A DNA stretch of 64,000 bases from Sophora flavescens (GCA_030762895.1 CM061062.1:3867501-3931500); one strand, 5' to 3'. Positions 21,565 to 34,761 are shown, counted from the first letter of the stretch. The notes: generated by a model not told the origin, from the sequence alone. Numbers and translations are program-made.

Positions 21565-22859
21565 TAGAAATAAGAGTTATTACTATCCTTTTAGCTTAAT
21601 CATTGTTCTTGTTTTGATCAATTTTGGAAAAGAACTTCAAGTTTTGTTTGATTGAGTAAATATCTGTGTTAATCTGGTTAACTGTGAAAAGCTGTAAATT
21701 CTGATATGTTATTGCTGAAGGTTTGATTTAGTTTTGAGCAGGTTTTAAAGGTGTAATTGTCGAAGGAATTGCTATGGGATGTTTTGGAATGCTGCAGCTT
21801 CGGGGAAGCAAGTCACTACAAGATAAAATCATTTACAGCTCAACTATTTCCCACTAGAAGACAAAATACCTGTTGCGCTGTGCAAAAAGGAAGAGAGAGA
21901 ATACAATGCAGCAGCTGTGTGTACTTGGGAATTGGGCCAAGGAATATTTTAGCATTTGAATTTTGTAAAAGCCCAAGAAGTGAGGAATGAGAGTGAGTGT
22001 AACCCTATTTTGGGAGCTAGTACAAATAGTGAGGGTGACCTTACTTTTAGAGGAGCTCGTACTGTAGCAGTCATGTACTGTAGCAGTCGTCAGCTCCTTG
22101 TCCTCTCTGTAATTCGTTTTATGCTTTACTTTACCATTTCCTTCACTTGTTTTGTCATTAAGCTCATTATGAGCTAATTTCCTTTAAATAGGATTCTATG
22201 AATTTGTAATTGTACTGAAGGGTTACTTAATGTTATGGATGTTATTCATTTTCTTCTCTTCTGATTTAACGTTTAAATTTTGTTTAGCCTGATCAACTGA
22301 TCTGAATTATTAGCTAACTAGTTTGGAAAAACCAAGTTAGTGGACTTGAATTGAAGATAAAGATAGAACAATTAATTGGAAAATTAATTGTATTGAATGA
22401 GATAGGAATAACCTTCAAGACTTTAAGTAGCTAGACGCAATTATCTGACAGATGAGGGAAATTAATATGAACTTAGGAATAAGAAGCTTTTAATGAACTC
22501 AGTTTTACTGCTGGAAAGCAAACTTCATTTTCTGGACTAAATGATGTAGTATCCTGAAGCATCAATTACCCTGAAGTTAAGATTACAAAGGATTAGAATC
22601 CTAGCTGATTCCATCTCTGTTCTAAAACACCCATTTATTGATTTTATTAATTCCTTTCATTTATTACTTACTGTTCTGACACCCAATTACTCCATTTACT
22701 TTACATGCTTAAAATTATTCTTTATTTATTGAGCGAAGTAGAAAAAGTTAAAACTAGAATTTGTATTCTATTCATTTAAATCCTCGTGGGAACGATCTTA
22801 CTCACACTTTATTACTTGTTTGACTGTGTACACTTGCACATCACGTTTACGAACCAACA
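21565..22859 (+). repeat. Athila-type LTR, 5'-truncated copy (LTR A)
   Basis: Matches the LTR that begins at 26962 over its whole length, in pieces: 'agaaataagagttattact', 'gtacttgggaattgggccaa', 'tggatgttattcattttctt' and the end block 'cctcgtgggaacgat..tcgcactttattacttg'. Compared with the 26962 copy it lacks the first ~10 bases (tgataactct). It ends in CA at 22859. It has no nested insertions, so it serves as the reference for the broken copy. It has no attached internal region or primer site. Confidence 0.7.
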
Positions 22860-24800
22860 TGTATCTTCATCTTCAATGAGTTCTGTATTTATAGCCTTCA
22901 AGCATTTAAGATTCGATAGAGACATTCCTTCAAATGTTGACTTCAAGCAGAGCTCCATTAAATGCAATAGAGTCGTTATGAGCATCCATTAATGCAATAG
23001 GAACGTTGGTTGTACTCTAACACGGAGGATCGTGGCTTTATGCATCGTGCAGTAGCCAAATCAGAGTTGTGCATAATGCTTTTGTACTTTGCAGAGCACA
23101 TTTCCCTTTTCGTGTAATAGCCAAGAGTACCAGGGGATAAAGTATGTTGGAAACATTCTTTAACTGGACTTCATCTCCGATTTCCTAGGTTGATTGTGAG
23201 AAAGTGACTTCTTACTGTTTATATCTGCACACTGGATAGACGGGTTAGCAACCAATATGAAGGTTAATTAAATCATTAACAAATGTTTAGTTTTCATAAA
23301 AACTTAGGGAAATGCACATCTGACATTTTAGAGACTTAACATGAAGCACAACTTTAGTATTACAATAGCAATCTAATCAAATAACACTTCAGTGAGTGAA
23401 TATGAATTTAAGATCAGGTAAGTTGCAGATGAGCTCTTCTCTAGATGATTTGTAAACTTTGAGAGAAGATGATGAGAGTGATGACAGCTTTCAGCTTTTT
23501 GTATTCTCTATATGAATACTTTTCTTTCGTATGTGATTGCCTTCAGAGAATGTTGTAGCTTTTTTTAGTTGTTCAACTCTATTATGTATACTCTTCTTCT
23601 CTATCTCTTCAGGTCTTCAACTTCTTCAATTTATGCTTGATTACAAAAGATCCGTTGAGGCATAATCAGAGGTCTTGTTTTTTATCCTTTGGATTATAGC
23701 CGTTCTGACTTGGAAATAAATGTTAAAGAATGTTGGAAGTCCTTTTGTTGACCATAAAGCACGGTAGATATGCTTTATTTGCTTTGGGCAGCGTTTCTTT
23801 CTTCATTTGTGCAACATTTAGAAAAGTTTGGATAAAGTAGCTTTTCTCTTTATTGCATAAGAGACGTTTTGAAGTATTGCCCTTTGTCTTTTCTTCTTGT
23901 TCTGATTTCGATAGAAGACAAGGAGTAAATTAATATACTCCTTTGAGTTAATTAATTCAAATCACTTTCATATAGATTCCACGCAATTTCTTCATACGTT
24001 ATTTTCTTATTTTGAACGTTGCTTCAGCCATGAGAGATAAAATGTAGTTCCATACTTTGATGCTTCACGTCTTCCATACTGGAGATATAAACCTTGAACA
24101 TCGTTTAGGTTCTTCGAGTAGTTTTGACAAGAGTGAAGTTCTTGATTCTGTCAGAAGTTCAGACACATCTTTGTCATGATCAGATGCTTCTTGATGTGAG
24201 TCTTCAATGAAGATATAGTATATAATCTTGATCCATATTCTTTCAACTTCCTTTTAAAGATTGTTATTTGTACTCTTGTTTGAAGAGTGTTTGATCAGTG
24301 TATAGCCTTTGGAGATATTGTTTATCCTTCAACTGAGAAACGAGATAAAGATCTTTTGAGATGATCATTATGGTCTTCAAACTGTTGAGCACCTGAGAAT
24401 TCTTTGAGTAGATCATTCTTCAGTCTTTGAAGTAATCTTCTCACGAACCACTGATTGAATAAATGATGCACTGTCTTCATCTTTCAATCATTAGTAGCAT
24501 TTTGCCTTCTTGCTTTTAGCTGCTTAATACTTAGCCTTCTTTATAAACAAGGAGTCTGAGATATGATATCGTCCTCAGAGCTTTAGCTTGAATCATTCTT
24601 CAGACGCATTACTCTTCATCATGTCTTGAGATCAGACGCATATATTTATGCTTGATCCTTTAGTATCCTTTAATTGAATTGACTTGCTAAGACATTATTC
24701 TCTTCCTGCACAACTCTAGTAGATGATTAGCAATACTCACACAGTTCAATTAAAATCAATTGCTTAATGTTTGGGTTCATCAAAACACACATGGGCTAAC
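22860..24800 (-). repeat. LTR-like non-coding sequence, minus orientation
   Basis: No open frames. On the minus strand it reads like a retrotransposon LTR: it enters from 'gtgttttgatgaacccaaac' at about 24790, carries repeated 'atgcgtctga' motifs (24600-24650) and ends in a leader-like segment around 23350. I infer a Sirevirus-type solo or partial LTR; terminal dinucleotides and target duplication were not resolved. Confidence 0.4.
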
Positions 24801-26961
24801 TGGAGTATGAGTCAGACGCATGACAGAGTCAAACACTTTGTGACTTAACACATCGGTGGCTGGATCACGGTGATACACAGCGGCACGAGGGTGACTATGT
24901 CGGATGAGGCGCAAGTACTATCATGGCCTTGGTGAGGCTGACCATGGTTGAGATATTCTACCTGTGGCTGACCGCGTGTATCTCTTTGTTTTTGGGGATT
25001 TGAGGTTTTTACATTTTATTTTAATTTATTATATTTTCTTGATATTTTAATGTGCTATCACAATATTATTGATTATGCCCAAAACATTATATTTGGATTT
25101 GTACTCACACTAGATTATTTCTGTATAGTTGTTAAGTTTTTTTTTTCCTACACATATTCCTACCAAATCTTTTCATACCAAATAACACTCCTCGAATAAA
25201 AATACGAGTTTTTCTTTTCGAGGAGAATATGAGAGCTAAAATTGCACCTAGATAGAACACAAAAGAAAACCTTAATTTTTTTTGGTCCCATATTTTAGTG
25301 CTTGGACGATTTCGCTCCCCCAGATATTTTTTTTTTCCACTTGATTTTAGTCCACACATTTTAAAAATTTTCAATTTTGTTCTATCTGCATGTTAACATC
25401 CAATAGTTAAAAGGGACGGGCCAAGTAATTCGAAGGTCAACCCGGACTCGTCCCTGTCCCGATATCGGGTCATTAAATGGGACACGGGTTCGTCCCTTCT
25501 CTTATGCGGGTTAGGGTCTGACCCATCCCAAAAACTACGTGTTGGGACGGGTTGTAGGGTCGGATTGGGTTTTGCACACCCCTAATAAATAGGATGGGTA
25601 AAAGTATGAGCTGAAACCCATTAACAATTGTGTGTGAATGAGTTATGTTATTTGAACATAAATTTTGGACACCGTATGTGATGTAACACCCTTCTCGGGC
25701 ACTACATTGTAAGTGACATTTTAAGGCCGAAAAGTAAGTTAATTAAAATTGGATATAATCGAATGGGGTAATTTTTTTTCTTTTTCGCAAGTCATGAAGA
25801 TATCTACTTTGATTTAAACGAATGGACAATAAAATATTCCATTATCACACTTTGGGTTATAAGTTAGTAAATCATTTACATGATACCCAGTCCGACTCAT
25901 AAATAGAAATAAAATTATATAAATATGCAGACTCATCATAAAGATATGGAGACGCAGCTCCTAAAATATAAGATACCTGGAGTCGCAGCTTCATAAGCGT
26001 TAACATTAACTCTCCGACATACACAGCTAGCCAAACTAAAACATAAAAGATAATCATTTCTCGTACATCGTGAGAAGGACAACCCAACTGACGAGATCTG
26101 GTGGAAACTCTAATTTAGTCCATTACCGACGTCGTCACAAAAGACACTACTGGAGTTACTACAGTAGTAACTCTCGGACTGAGCCATTTCCCCTTCCAAG
26201 AGGAAATACATGGTCTACTAACCATTGACGGTCATGCCCATCTCAAGAAAAGAAAAGTTAGGCATGACAGAAAACAAACACTATCGTCTTGAACTATCTG
26301 AAGGCTGGAAGATGTCCACTATCAAACCCCAACGTATCGTCCGCATGCTTGAACCTCAACCTCTGCGATGCATCAGTCAAGCGACATCTTGACGTCTCAA
26401 TCTTCTCAAAAGAATACAGACAGCACATAGCCAACCAAAATAGGCAATATAAAATAAAGAGGTGAGATTTCCATTTATCATAAATATAAGGCAGACATGC
26501 AGTGGTACGACTCTCAGGTACGTACAATTAACAATATACAATCATATCATTACTCATATCAGAACAATAATGTTTCACAGAAACATGACCATAGCACAAC
26601 GTTTTCCTAGATAGAAGACATCTTAAGACTTGAGGAACGACCTCTGAATTCCTATACATGGTTTTATGAACAGTCGGAGAGAGTGGTTCAAGATTATTCC
26701 AGAGGTACCAGCCTAGGGTAATAAAAAATGCGCCAACAGTAGGCAATGTGCACGTCATAAGCTTTTTCGGGAACATCCTACACTACCAGAAAACACATAG
26801 CTTCTAGTAGAGTATCTTGGTGTATTGCAAGATCACCATGCCACAGAGGAGCAACCAACTGGTCCTATATGAGTATTTCATACCTCGACACGCCCGAGCA
26901 TCAATCAGATCGTCACTACGGAATTCGCTCCCGCATTAAAGTGTTAGCTCAATCTCCTAGG
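24801..26961. other. Repeat-derived spacer, no gene
   Basis: Contains T-rich sequence (25130-25390), a GGGACGGG-type patch (25415-25590), and from about 25683 a stretch starting tgtaacacccttctcgggca. That start resembles the LTR start of some Gypsy elements, but no matching end was found. Open frames on the minus strand at 25872-26776 are short and unfamiliar. Confidence 0.35.
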
Positions 26962-27439
26962 TGATAACTCTTAGAAATAAGAGTTATTACTAACTTTTTA
27001 ATTAGAATCGTTTTAATTGTTTTGAGTAATTAAGGAAAATAAAGTGAGTTTGGTCATGATGAATAAATAATTGAGTTGAACGGTTAATTGTTGATAAAGT
27101 TATTAAATTTGAAATCTTATAGCTGAAAAGATGTTTGAGTTTTGAACAGGAATTAAAGGTTAAAATGCTGAAGGAACTGCTCTATAATTTTTCTAGAATG
27201 CTACAGCTTATGGCAAGTGAATCACTACAAGACAAATGAATTGCCAACTCAGCACACTTTCACTAAGGACAAAAAGGCCTGCAGCGTTGCCCCAAAAGGA
27301 AGAAAGAGAAAATTCAAGACCTCAGCTGCGTATACTTGGGAATTTGGCCAAGGAGTATTTTAATATTTGAATTTGTGTAAAGTCCCAAAAGTGAGGAATG
27401 AGAGAGAATGTACAAACCCTACTTGGGGAATCCTGTCAC

Positions 27440-29824
27440 CAATAGAGCTCATCAGAATGACAATCTTCTCAACCTTTAGCACTAGTTGTAATACACCCTG
27501 AAGATCATTCAAGAACACTGAGCACTTTTCAAGAGTCTACAGAAAGCTCAAGGCAACAGCCTCTGCCTTCAAATATTGAAGAAGTTCTTGGAAAACTGGT
27601 TGATGAAAGGGTTGGCAAGTTAGTTTATGAGAAGGTTGACAAGATATCTGAAAATATCAAGGAGGATGTCCATCAGCAAGTTCAAACTTCAATGGCTCCA
27701 ACCTTAGAGGTTGTGAATAAAATGATTGAATTCCTCATGGACTTCAAGAAGAGTCAAACTCAACCCTCCTCCTCCACCACCTCCTTCTGCTTAGCCTTTA
27801 TTTTTTTTCTTAATATTTACTATCTTTTGTACTGACAATGATGATCCTCTCCGTTTACCTTTTTGGCTGATGAGAAAAAGGGGGGAGAAAGGAAAGAAAA
27901 GAGAATTATATATATAAAGTCAGTTTTTGAAAAGCTTCTATGTGTTTGCATGTGCATATTCTTTTGCTACTTGCTAAACTGCTCTGATACTTATGTTTGT
28001 TTATTTGCTTTGATATTTGCTGCTCTGATACTTGTGTTTATATAGATTCTAAGTATGATAAGTTGTTGCACCTATCTGTTAGCTTATAAGTCTGCTTAAG
28101 TAATTGAATGCTTTGTCATAGGGGGAGCCCTGCAAGCTCTCTTAGACCTTGCTTTTCAAATTTAATGAGTTTTGTCATCATCAAAAGGGGGGAGATTGTT
28201 GGAACCAAAGTGGTTTTGGATTTAATAATCTCTAAGTTTTGATGCTAACAAAATGATTAAATTTACTTGGCAAAGTGTTAGTTGAGATCTAACATGTGCT
28301 TTCAGGTATGTAGGAATATTTACATATAAGTAAAAGAAACATGGGATAAGTTCAAATTAAAAAATACGCGTCCACCCTTGTAGACGGGCTGCTCAAATAC
28401 TTTGGTAAAGTTGCTTAGTCATTTAATTAAGTAAACTGGTTTTCTTAAGTAGAAGAGGCTCTAAATATTTACTAGATAAATACCTAAATAACTTGTTAGG
28501 TACAGCAAGTCCAAAGACTTGAAAATAAGCGCGTCCATCTTGCCACGTAAGCAGACGGAAGTAATTAGTTGAAGAAAATGAACTAAAACACAAAGTAATC
28601 TAGTAGACGAGCTCTAACCGCCACGTCACTAAAAGGAAGATCTTTATAACTCATTAAGGAATAGCAAGTCCGAAGACTTGATAGATAAGAGGATATGCCA
28701 CGTCATCAGACAAGCTAAGTAAAATATACAGATTTGGACTCTCATATGAATGAGTAGTCGGATTTTCTTTTTAGACGAGCTCCATCTTTGAATGAATTAA
28801 ATGCAATTCGAATCTCTTATATTTATTTCAAATGATTGATATTTATTTCATTAGAATATTTGTTCTTCATATTTGTTTTATCTGCTTTAATGTTTCACCT
28901 TGTTGTAAAAGAAACATAGTACAATCAAGAAATGCAAAAAGCAGAATCGTATAATAAGATATTGCAAACCGATCTGTATGATGACAACTTTACGACTGAA
29001 AAGCTGGATTATACACAAAGAAAGAACAACAAGCACTCAAGCTGCAATACTCAGAGGAGTGAACCTCCAAATTCATGCTACCTTGATAACCAAGAGTACT
29101 ATTCAGCATTGCTACAATCAAGCTACCAGTCACAATGGATATCATGCATTAAATTCTATCTCTAAGCAGGATTATTCAAAGTAACCGTTGAAGAAAAACA
29201 AGTGAAGAAGAAGGTCACTATAAATTGAAGACCTCATATACTGAAGAATAACTCTTGCCGGCACAATCTTGCTTACTGAACTTTTGCAAATTGATAATCA
29301 CTCATTCCGTTATTCTTTCAAGAGCAAGAGTCTGTATTCTTTAGTTTGAATATTGTTGTAATATTCAGCTGATCTTAAACTGTCGTATTCTCACACATAG
29401 TGAGTTAAGAAGATCAAACATTAAATCTCTTTGTTAGAGTTAGAGCCTGAAGAGGCTTGGTAAGAAAGGAATACTTGTAGCCTGGAGAGGTGTTGATTAC
29501 TTGGTTGTAATCTATTTGGAGAAATAGTGGATAAATCCTTCAAGTCGAAGGGACTGGACGTAGCTCTTAGTTGGAAGAGAGTGAACCAGGATAAAATCTC
29601 TTGCGTGAATATTCTATCCCTAAACTCTTCAGTTTTATTTGCTTATACTAACTGTGGGGTTTTGATATTGCTTTTGTTAAAGTCTTTTAAAAATTATCTT
29701 TCTCTTTGTGTGTGTTTCTGTTTCAAATCTCTTTCAGTGCAAAAACTGTTTTAAAGGTCGTTTTCGAAAATTACTAACAAACACAATTCAACCCCCCTTC
29801 TTGTGTTTGCCTGTGTCAACTTCA
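27440..29824 (+). mobile_element. Sirevirus 3' fragment: end of env-like ORF plus 3' LTR
   Basis: 27440-27795 encodes the coiled-coil-like C-terminus of a Sirevirus env-like ORF (for example VGKLVYEKVDKISENIKED, MAPTLEVVNKMIEFL, ending in a Ser/Thr tail). The same region occurs on the minus strand at 48640-48900. A polypurine tract (aaaaggggggaga, 28183-28195) precedes the LTR, which runs from TGTTGGAACC (28197) to GTCAACTTCA (29824), 1628 bp. The fragment lies inside the Athila 5' LTR. Its left end is truncated and no target duplication was found. Confidence 0.75.
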
Positions 29825-31484
29825 TAATTTCCCTTAGCTAGGAACTATGATTTTGTAATTGATACTTAAGGGTGATTTATACAAATGGATGTTATTCATT
29901 TTTTTTTCTTTTCTACGTAAATGCTTATTTTAGTTTGGATTGATCAACTAAGCTAAGATATTAGCTAGCTGAGTTTGGAAAAACTTAGTTAGTGGACTTG
30001 TTTAGAAGAAATTGTGTTGAATGAGCTAAGAATAGTGATGGCTGGGTCTCGAATCCGCAAGTGAATGGCTTCATCGTCAAGTAATAAAAAGAGATCGAAC
30101 CACAGAGACCGTGATCTTAAATAATAATTAGTTGTTAAATTGATTTCACTGAACTAGAATAAGATTTAGTTTTTGAAATCGGAATCAAGTAATAATCAAA
30201 TTTAAAATTGCAATTAAACAAAATAGGAAAGCAATTCAAATAGGGGGTTTTCAAATTCAAAAGGGATTTCCAGGAATTGGGATACCACAAAACTGCTTAT
30301 GTTACTAAATTGACTACTCTCCTTGTTAATTACCAAAATTTGCTTTGAAGGCGAATTTATCCTAGATTAGTTAATGCTCCCTCTCGTGTTACAAAAACCG
30401 TGCCCAATTAAATCAATCCCTACTCTCGTGGTAATTGAATTTAAATCGAACCCTTTGAGTTTTGTGACAATTCGTGAACCCTCGAAGGACCGCTTCTAAC
30501 TCTCGTGATTTAAGTCCTAAGTTTGATTCCTATAGATCTGACACCTAAGTTCACCGCTAAGTTCGTCCTTAGTGTATCTACGACACGCAAATAAGTGGCC
30601 ACCGAATTTACGAGTAATTAAAACAATAGGGATCAAATCGAAGCAAAAATTGAAATTAACAAGAAATCAAACATCAATTCATCACCATAAACAATTCTTG
30701 GGCATAGCCCCAATTCCTATAAACAAGACTACTACTCAAGCATTACCATGATTGTAGCAAGCTTGATTAAAGATAACATAAAGAGAAAATCCTAGAGGAG
30801 AGAAGAGATTGAGAAGAAGAAGAAGAATCCTAATTTTGCCTAAGGTAAGCAGTCCCAAAAGTGACTAGTTTCGAGCCCTAGAGGGCTATTTATAATCTGG
30901 GGTAACTTGAATCCCGAGCCAATACAAAAACCAGATCAAATTAGTTTCTAAAGATCCATAGATTGCGCGTCACGGCCGTGACAGATTCTGCCTTGGAGGT
31001 TGCCTCACTGATTGGTCTGTCACGGCCGTGACCACCATCACGGCCTGACCGTGATCAATTCTGCCTGTGAGGGTCTGGCTCAGTTGACATGTCACGGCCG
31101 TGATGGGCATCACGGCCTGGCCGTGATCAGTTCTGACTTTTCCATTCTTTCTTTTCAGCTCCACTTGATCATGGCCGTGATGGCCATCACGGCTAGGCCG
31201 TGATCAGCTCTGTTTGCCTCATTTTCTTGCCTTCCAAGCTCCATCTCCATGCCAGCTTCAACACAACTGATCCTGAACAATTTAATCTTTGATTCCTGCA
31301 CACAAGCACCACAAAACCACCTTACCCGTTCCAAGGTAAAAACTAACAAATAAGCAAATAAAATACGCCTAAACTATATGAAAATGCATGTAAAATCACT
31401 AGTGGAAAATATACATTAGACGGTAAAGGTTTATGTCAGTTAACCAAAAGTTAGACGTTAAAAAGGAGGCGGTGGCAGTTTTGT

Positions 31485-31690
31485 AAATATCAGACTTCAT
31501 TAATTCAATTTTAACGTCAGTTGTTTTAATGACTGACGTTAAAAGTGAAGTGACTCACTTTTAACGTCAGTTCAATAAAGAACTGACGTTAAAAGTGAAC
31601 ATTTTAACGCTCGATTCGATAAAGAACTCGACGTTAAAAGTAAGTAACTTCACTTTTAACGTCAGTCCTTACATCAACAGACGTTAAAGG
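31485..31690. repeat. CACTA 5' subterminal repeats (taacgtcagtt family)
   Basis: Paired copies of taacgtcagtt and aactgacgttaaaag form hairpin-like units at about 31510-31680. In this superfamily, subterminal repeats bind the element's DNA-binding transposase protein. Further clusters lie at 32460-32770 and 33645-33865. Confidence 0.7.
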
Positions 31691-31884
31691 TTATTTTAAT
31701 ATTTTTTTTTATCTAGTATACGATCCCTTCCGCATTGCCTTCCTCAAAGTTTCTGTTTCACATGAATTGCTTTGATGTTTTGTGTTTCTGTTTTGAAAAC
31801 TAAAATATATGTGCGAAATATATGATGAATCAATAACCCAAACCGGATCTCATTCATGAAGTGTAATACAGACTGATACAGAAG

Positions 31885-31974
31885 ATTGAAAGGGTTTAAA
31901 ATCCTATAAAAAGTTACATTGAAAGGGTTTAAAATCCTATAAAAAGTTACATTGAAAGGGTTTAAAATCCTAAA
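31885..31974. repeat. 33-bp tandem repeat inside the CACTA element
   Basis: Unit starts attgaaagggtttaaaatcc. Copies begin at 31885, 31918 and 31951, the last partial. The period is a multiple of three and keeps a minus-strand frame open with a repeated peptide, which is not evidence of a gene. Confidence 0.85.
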
Positions 31975-32265
31975 CATTAAAGCTACATCCCATCAGAGAG
32001 TTTTATGAAATATGCCAAAGGGAAAACTATATATACTCCGAAGACCTCAGAAAACCGGGGGGCATGAGAGAGCTCAAGAGAGAGGCAAAAACAGGTGCAC
32101 TAGATATGTTTCAAACAAAGACAGTGGTTCCAGAGACTTCCAAGACGGTCACTTGTTGCCAAAGCTGAGGTTTTGGAACTGTGACCCCCGAGCACCTGAT
32201 TAGCCCTCCAGCAGCTGATTCTCCGGAAGGTGATAAGGTGAGCAACTCACATAATGTAGTTTACT

Positions 32266-33650
32266 CAAACTTATCACCCATGTAATGTAATTTACTCAAA
32301 CTCAGAAGTTGTTTGACCATTAAGACAAAGACCTTTGAGTCTAGGAATAGGAAGAAAGAGTGATGAAGTTAATCTCCACGGCAGAGCCATGGAGTTACAA
32401 GGTGCATGGGTAAGTAGCACAGTAGTCAAAGGAATGAATGTTTTTGCAGATATCTATACACTTTTAACGTTAGTTGTTTAAAAAAACTGATGTTAAAAGT
32501 GTTTTTAAAATAAAAAATATTTATTGTTAACGTCAGTTTTTTAAAAAACTGACGTTAAAAGTTTGATTTGTACTTCAGTTAAATAAATAGCTGACGTAAA
32601 TAATCCTATATATTATAAACGTGCAGAATCAATATTGGAAATAATGTAATTAATATACGGGAACTTGGCAGTCATAAATTAAGTTGATGTTAAAAATGAG
32701 GTGGTGGCAGTTTGTAAATATTAAATCACTATTTGCGTCAGTTCTATAAATAACTGACGTAAATAATTATGAAACTCATTTCATTGGTTGTCATGTCCCT
32801 GTTGTCCCTCTTAACGTAGATCACTCCATATAGTACTGCAGTTTATTTCTAAACCTTTTTTTTATACAAGTTTATTTTTAATTTTTATTAATTAGCTTGA
32901 ATTAGTAAACAAATTCTTGTGCAAATTAAAATAAATAAACACTTAACATAAAACAAGTTATATGTATAATCAAATCGTATGACATTGAAGCGATTCATAA
33001 GTTAAAATTACATGATTAAAAGATAAAAAATTTCTGCAACATAGCCCTAAAATATAAAAAAGTTTCTGCATCAACATCATTTTCTTCTCAGTCCTGTCAT
33101 CAGAAACTCCAATGGATGCATCACCTCCTCCCTCACTTGAATTCCATGATGCAAAGTAAATCCTCAGTCACTAGCAGTGAAAGCAAAGTGAAATGGATCT
33201 TTGCATCTTTCTTCTTCAGTGGAATTCCTTGATGCATCATCTTGAATCCACAATCACTTGCTTCCAAAGCAAAGTGAAAGGGATGACGGGGATGAAATAA
33301 AGTGAGAGAATCACATTACGTGATTCACCTAACCTTAATATCCATGTAATGTGATTTACTTAAACTCAGAAGTTGTTTGACCATTAAGACAAAGATCTTT
33401 GAGTCTAGGAATAGGAAGAAAGAGTGATGAAGTTAGTCTCCATGGCAGAGCCATATTGTGAAGCAGAAAAATTAAAAGGATGGAAGGAAGCTATTTATAG
33501 GAGCAGTGGATGAAGTTACTAAGCTATTCTGATTTTCTTGAAAACTTATCTATAAACATGCTCATTAAGAGGATTAGGTACAAATTAAAGGTGAATGGGT
33601 AAGTAGCACAGTAGTCAAAGGAATGAATGTTTTTGCAGAAACTAATAAAC
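32266..33650. repeat. Internal segmental duplication in the CACTA element
   Basis: A block at about 32270-32470 recurs at about 33340-33650: both contain 'ttgtttgaccattaagacaa', 'gagtctaggaataggaagaa', 'agagtgatgaagtta' and 'taagtagcacagtagtcaaa', each followed by a taacgtcagtt-type hairpin cluster. The second copy has about 100 extra bases in the middle. No coding frame is shared. Confidence 0.75.
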
Positions 33651-34199
33651 TTTTAACGTCCGTTGTGTAATACAACTGACGTAAGAAGTTTTTAACGTCA
33701 GTTTCTTGATACAACTGATGTTAAATATATGACCTTTAACGCCGCTTTTACTAACAACCGACGTAAGAAGTGTGAGAGTGTTTTTAACGCCGGTTTATTA
33801 AGACAATCGACGTTAAATATATGACCTTTAACGTCAGGTTTTACTAACAACTGACGTAAAATGTTGTTTTATTTTAATTATAACGTTTACACCCGCGCGC
33901 CTTCTGCACTTCTCTGTACGTCTCTTTTCATCTTGGTCAACCCCTCACTCTCAACCCTCGTTCTCGCTCTCACTCTACCCTAATCGCGAGCTCATCTCCA
34001 CCGCAACCACCGCGAGGGCTTCTTCGCCACCACCGTGAGGTACACTCTTAACCCCTAACTCTGTCTTTCCCGCTCATTCTTTGCAATAACTTGACATCTC
34101 TCTTTCCCCTTCCCGCGCACTAACTCTCCTTGTCCCTCTGCTCTCAGTAACCACATCGAACGTTGGCCACCACTCGAGCTTCCCCCCCACCACCACGCG

Positions 34200-34600
34200 A
34201 GCGCCTATTTCTGGTGAGTCTTTAATTAGGGCACATTTTTTTATTTTTGGTTTTGAGTGCATGCATGTTGCTCTGCTGGTTTGAAATTGTAATCTCACTA
34301 GTTGATACTTGAAACTGTAAGTTTGAGTTGTTTGGAATGTCTCTATTTTTGGTTTTTAGTGTATGTTGAAGCTGTAGTCTCAGTAGTTGTAACTTTAAAC
34401 CGTGAGTTTGAGTTGTTTGGAATGTCTCTATTTTTGGTTTTGAGTGCATGTTGCTCTGTTGGTTGATCTGTCACGGCCGTGATGCTCATCATGGCTAGGC
34501 CGTGATCAGTTCTGCCTATGAGGGTCTGGTTCAGTTGGCACGTTACGGCCGTGATGGACATCACGGCCAGGCCGTGACCAGTGCTTGGCATTAATCTTCA
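34200..34600. repeat. Duplicated leader-like sequence and captured CACGGCCGTG palindromes in CACTA
   Basis: 'ttgagttgtttggaatgtct' and 'ctatttttggttttgagtgc' occur twice or more between 34240 and 34450. Next to it, 34466-34585 carries two units of the CACGGCCGTG palindromic repeat with the same spacer text (ttctgcctatgagggtctgg) found in the solo LTR around 31060-31075. Confidence 0.75.
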
Positions 34601-34761
34601 AAAACTATAGTTTTCAATCTCCCGTATTGTCCTTATATTGGATATATAGATGCTTTGTATATCTACAGGACCTATCTAGTTATTTTTATTTATACTTCTG
34701 TATTTATTTTGAGTTATAACCTATGTTAATACATATATATTGTTTCTGAACAGGCATACAT

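Noticed and set aside
26782..26800. CACTACCAGAAAA, resembling a CACTA transposon start
   Set aside because: No matching inverted end, target duplication or subterminal repeats found nearby.
21565..26961. LTR A as the partner LTR of the 26962 element, with 22860-26961 as its internal region
   Set aside because: No primer site, polypurine tract or coding sequence lies between them, and the real internal region starts at 38850.
30970..31349. Short ORFs on both strands around the CACGGCCGTG units
   Set aside because: Palindromic repeats keep both strands open; no protein similarity.
31744..31977. 77-codon minus-strand frame with a repeated peptide
   Set aside because: Produced by the 33-bp tandem repeat, whose period is a multiple of three.
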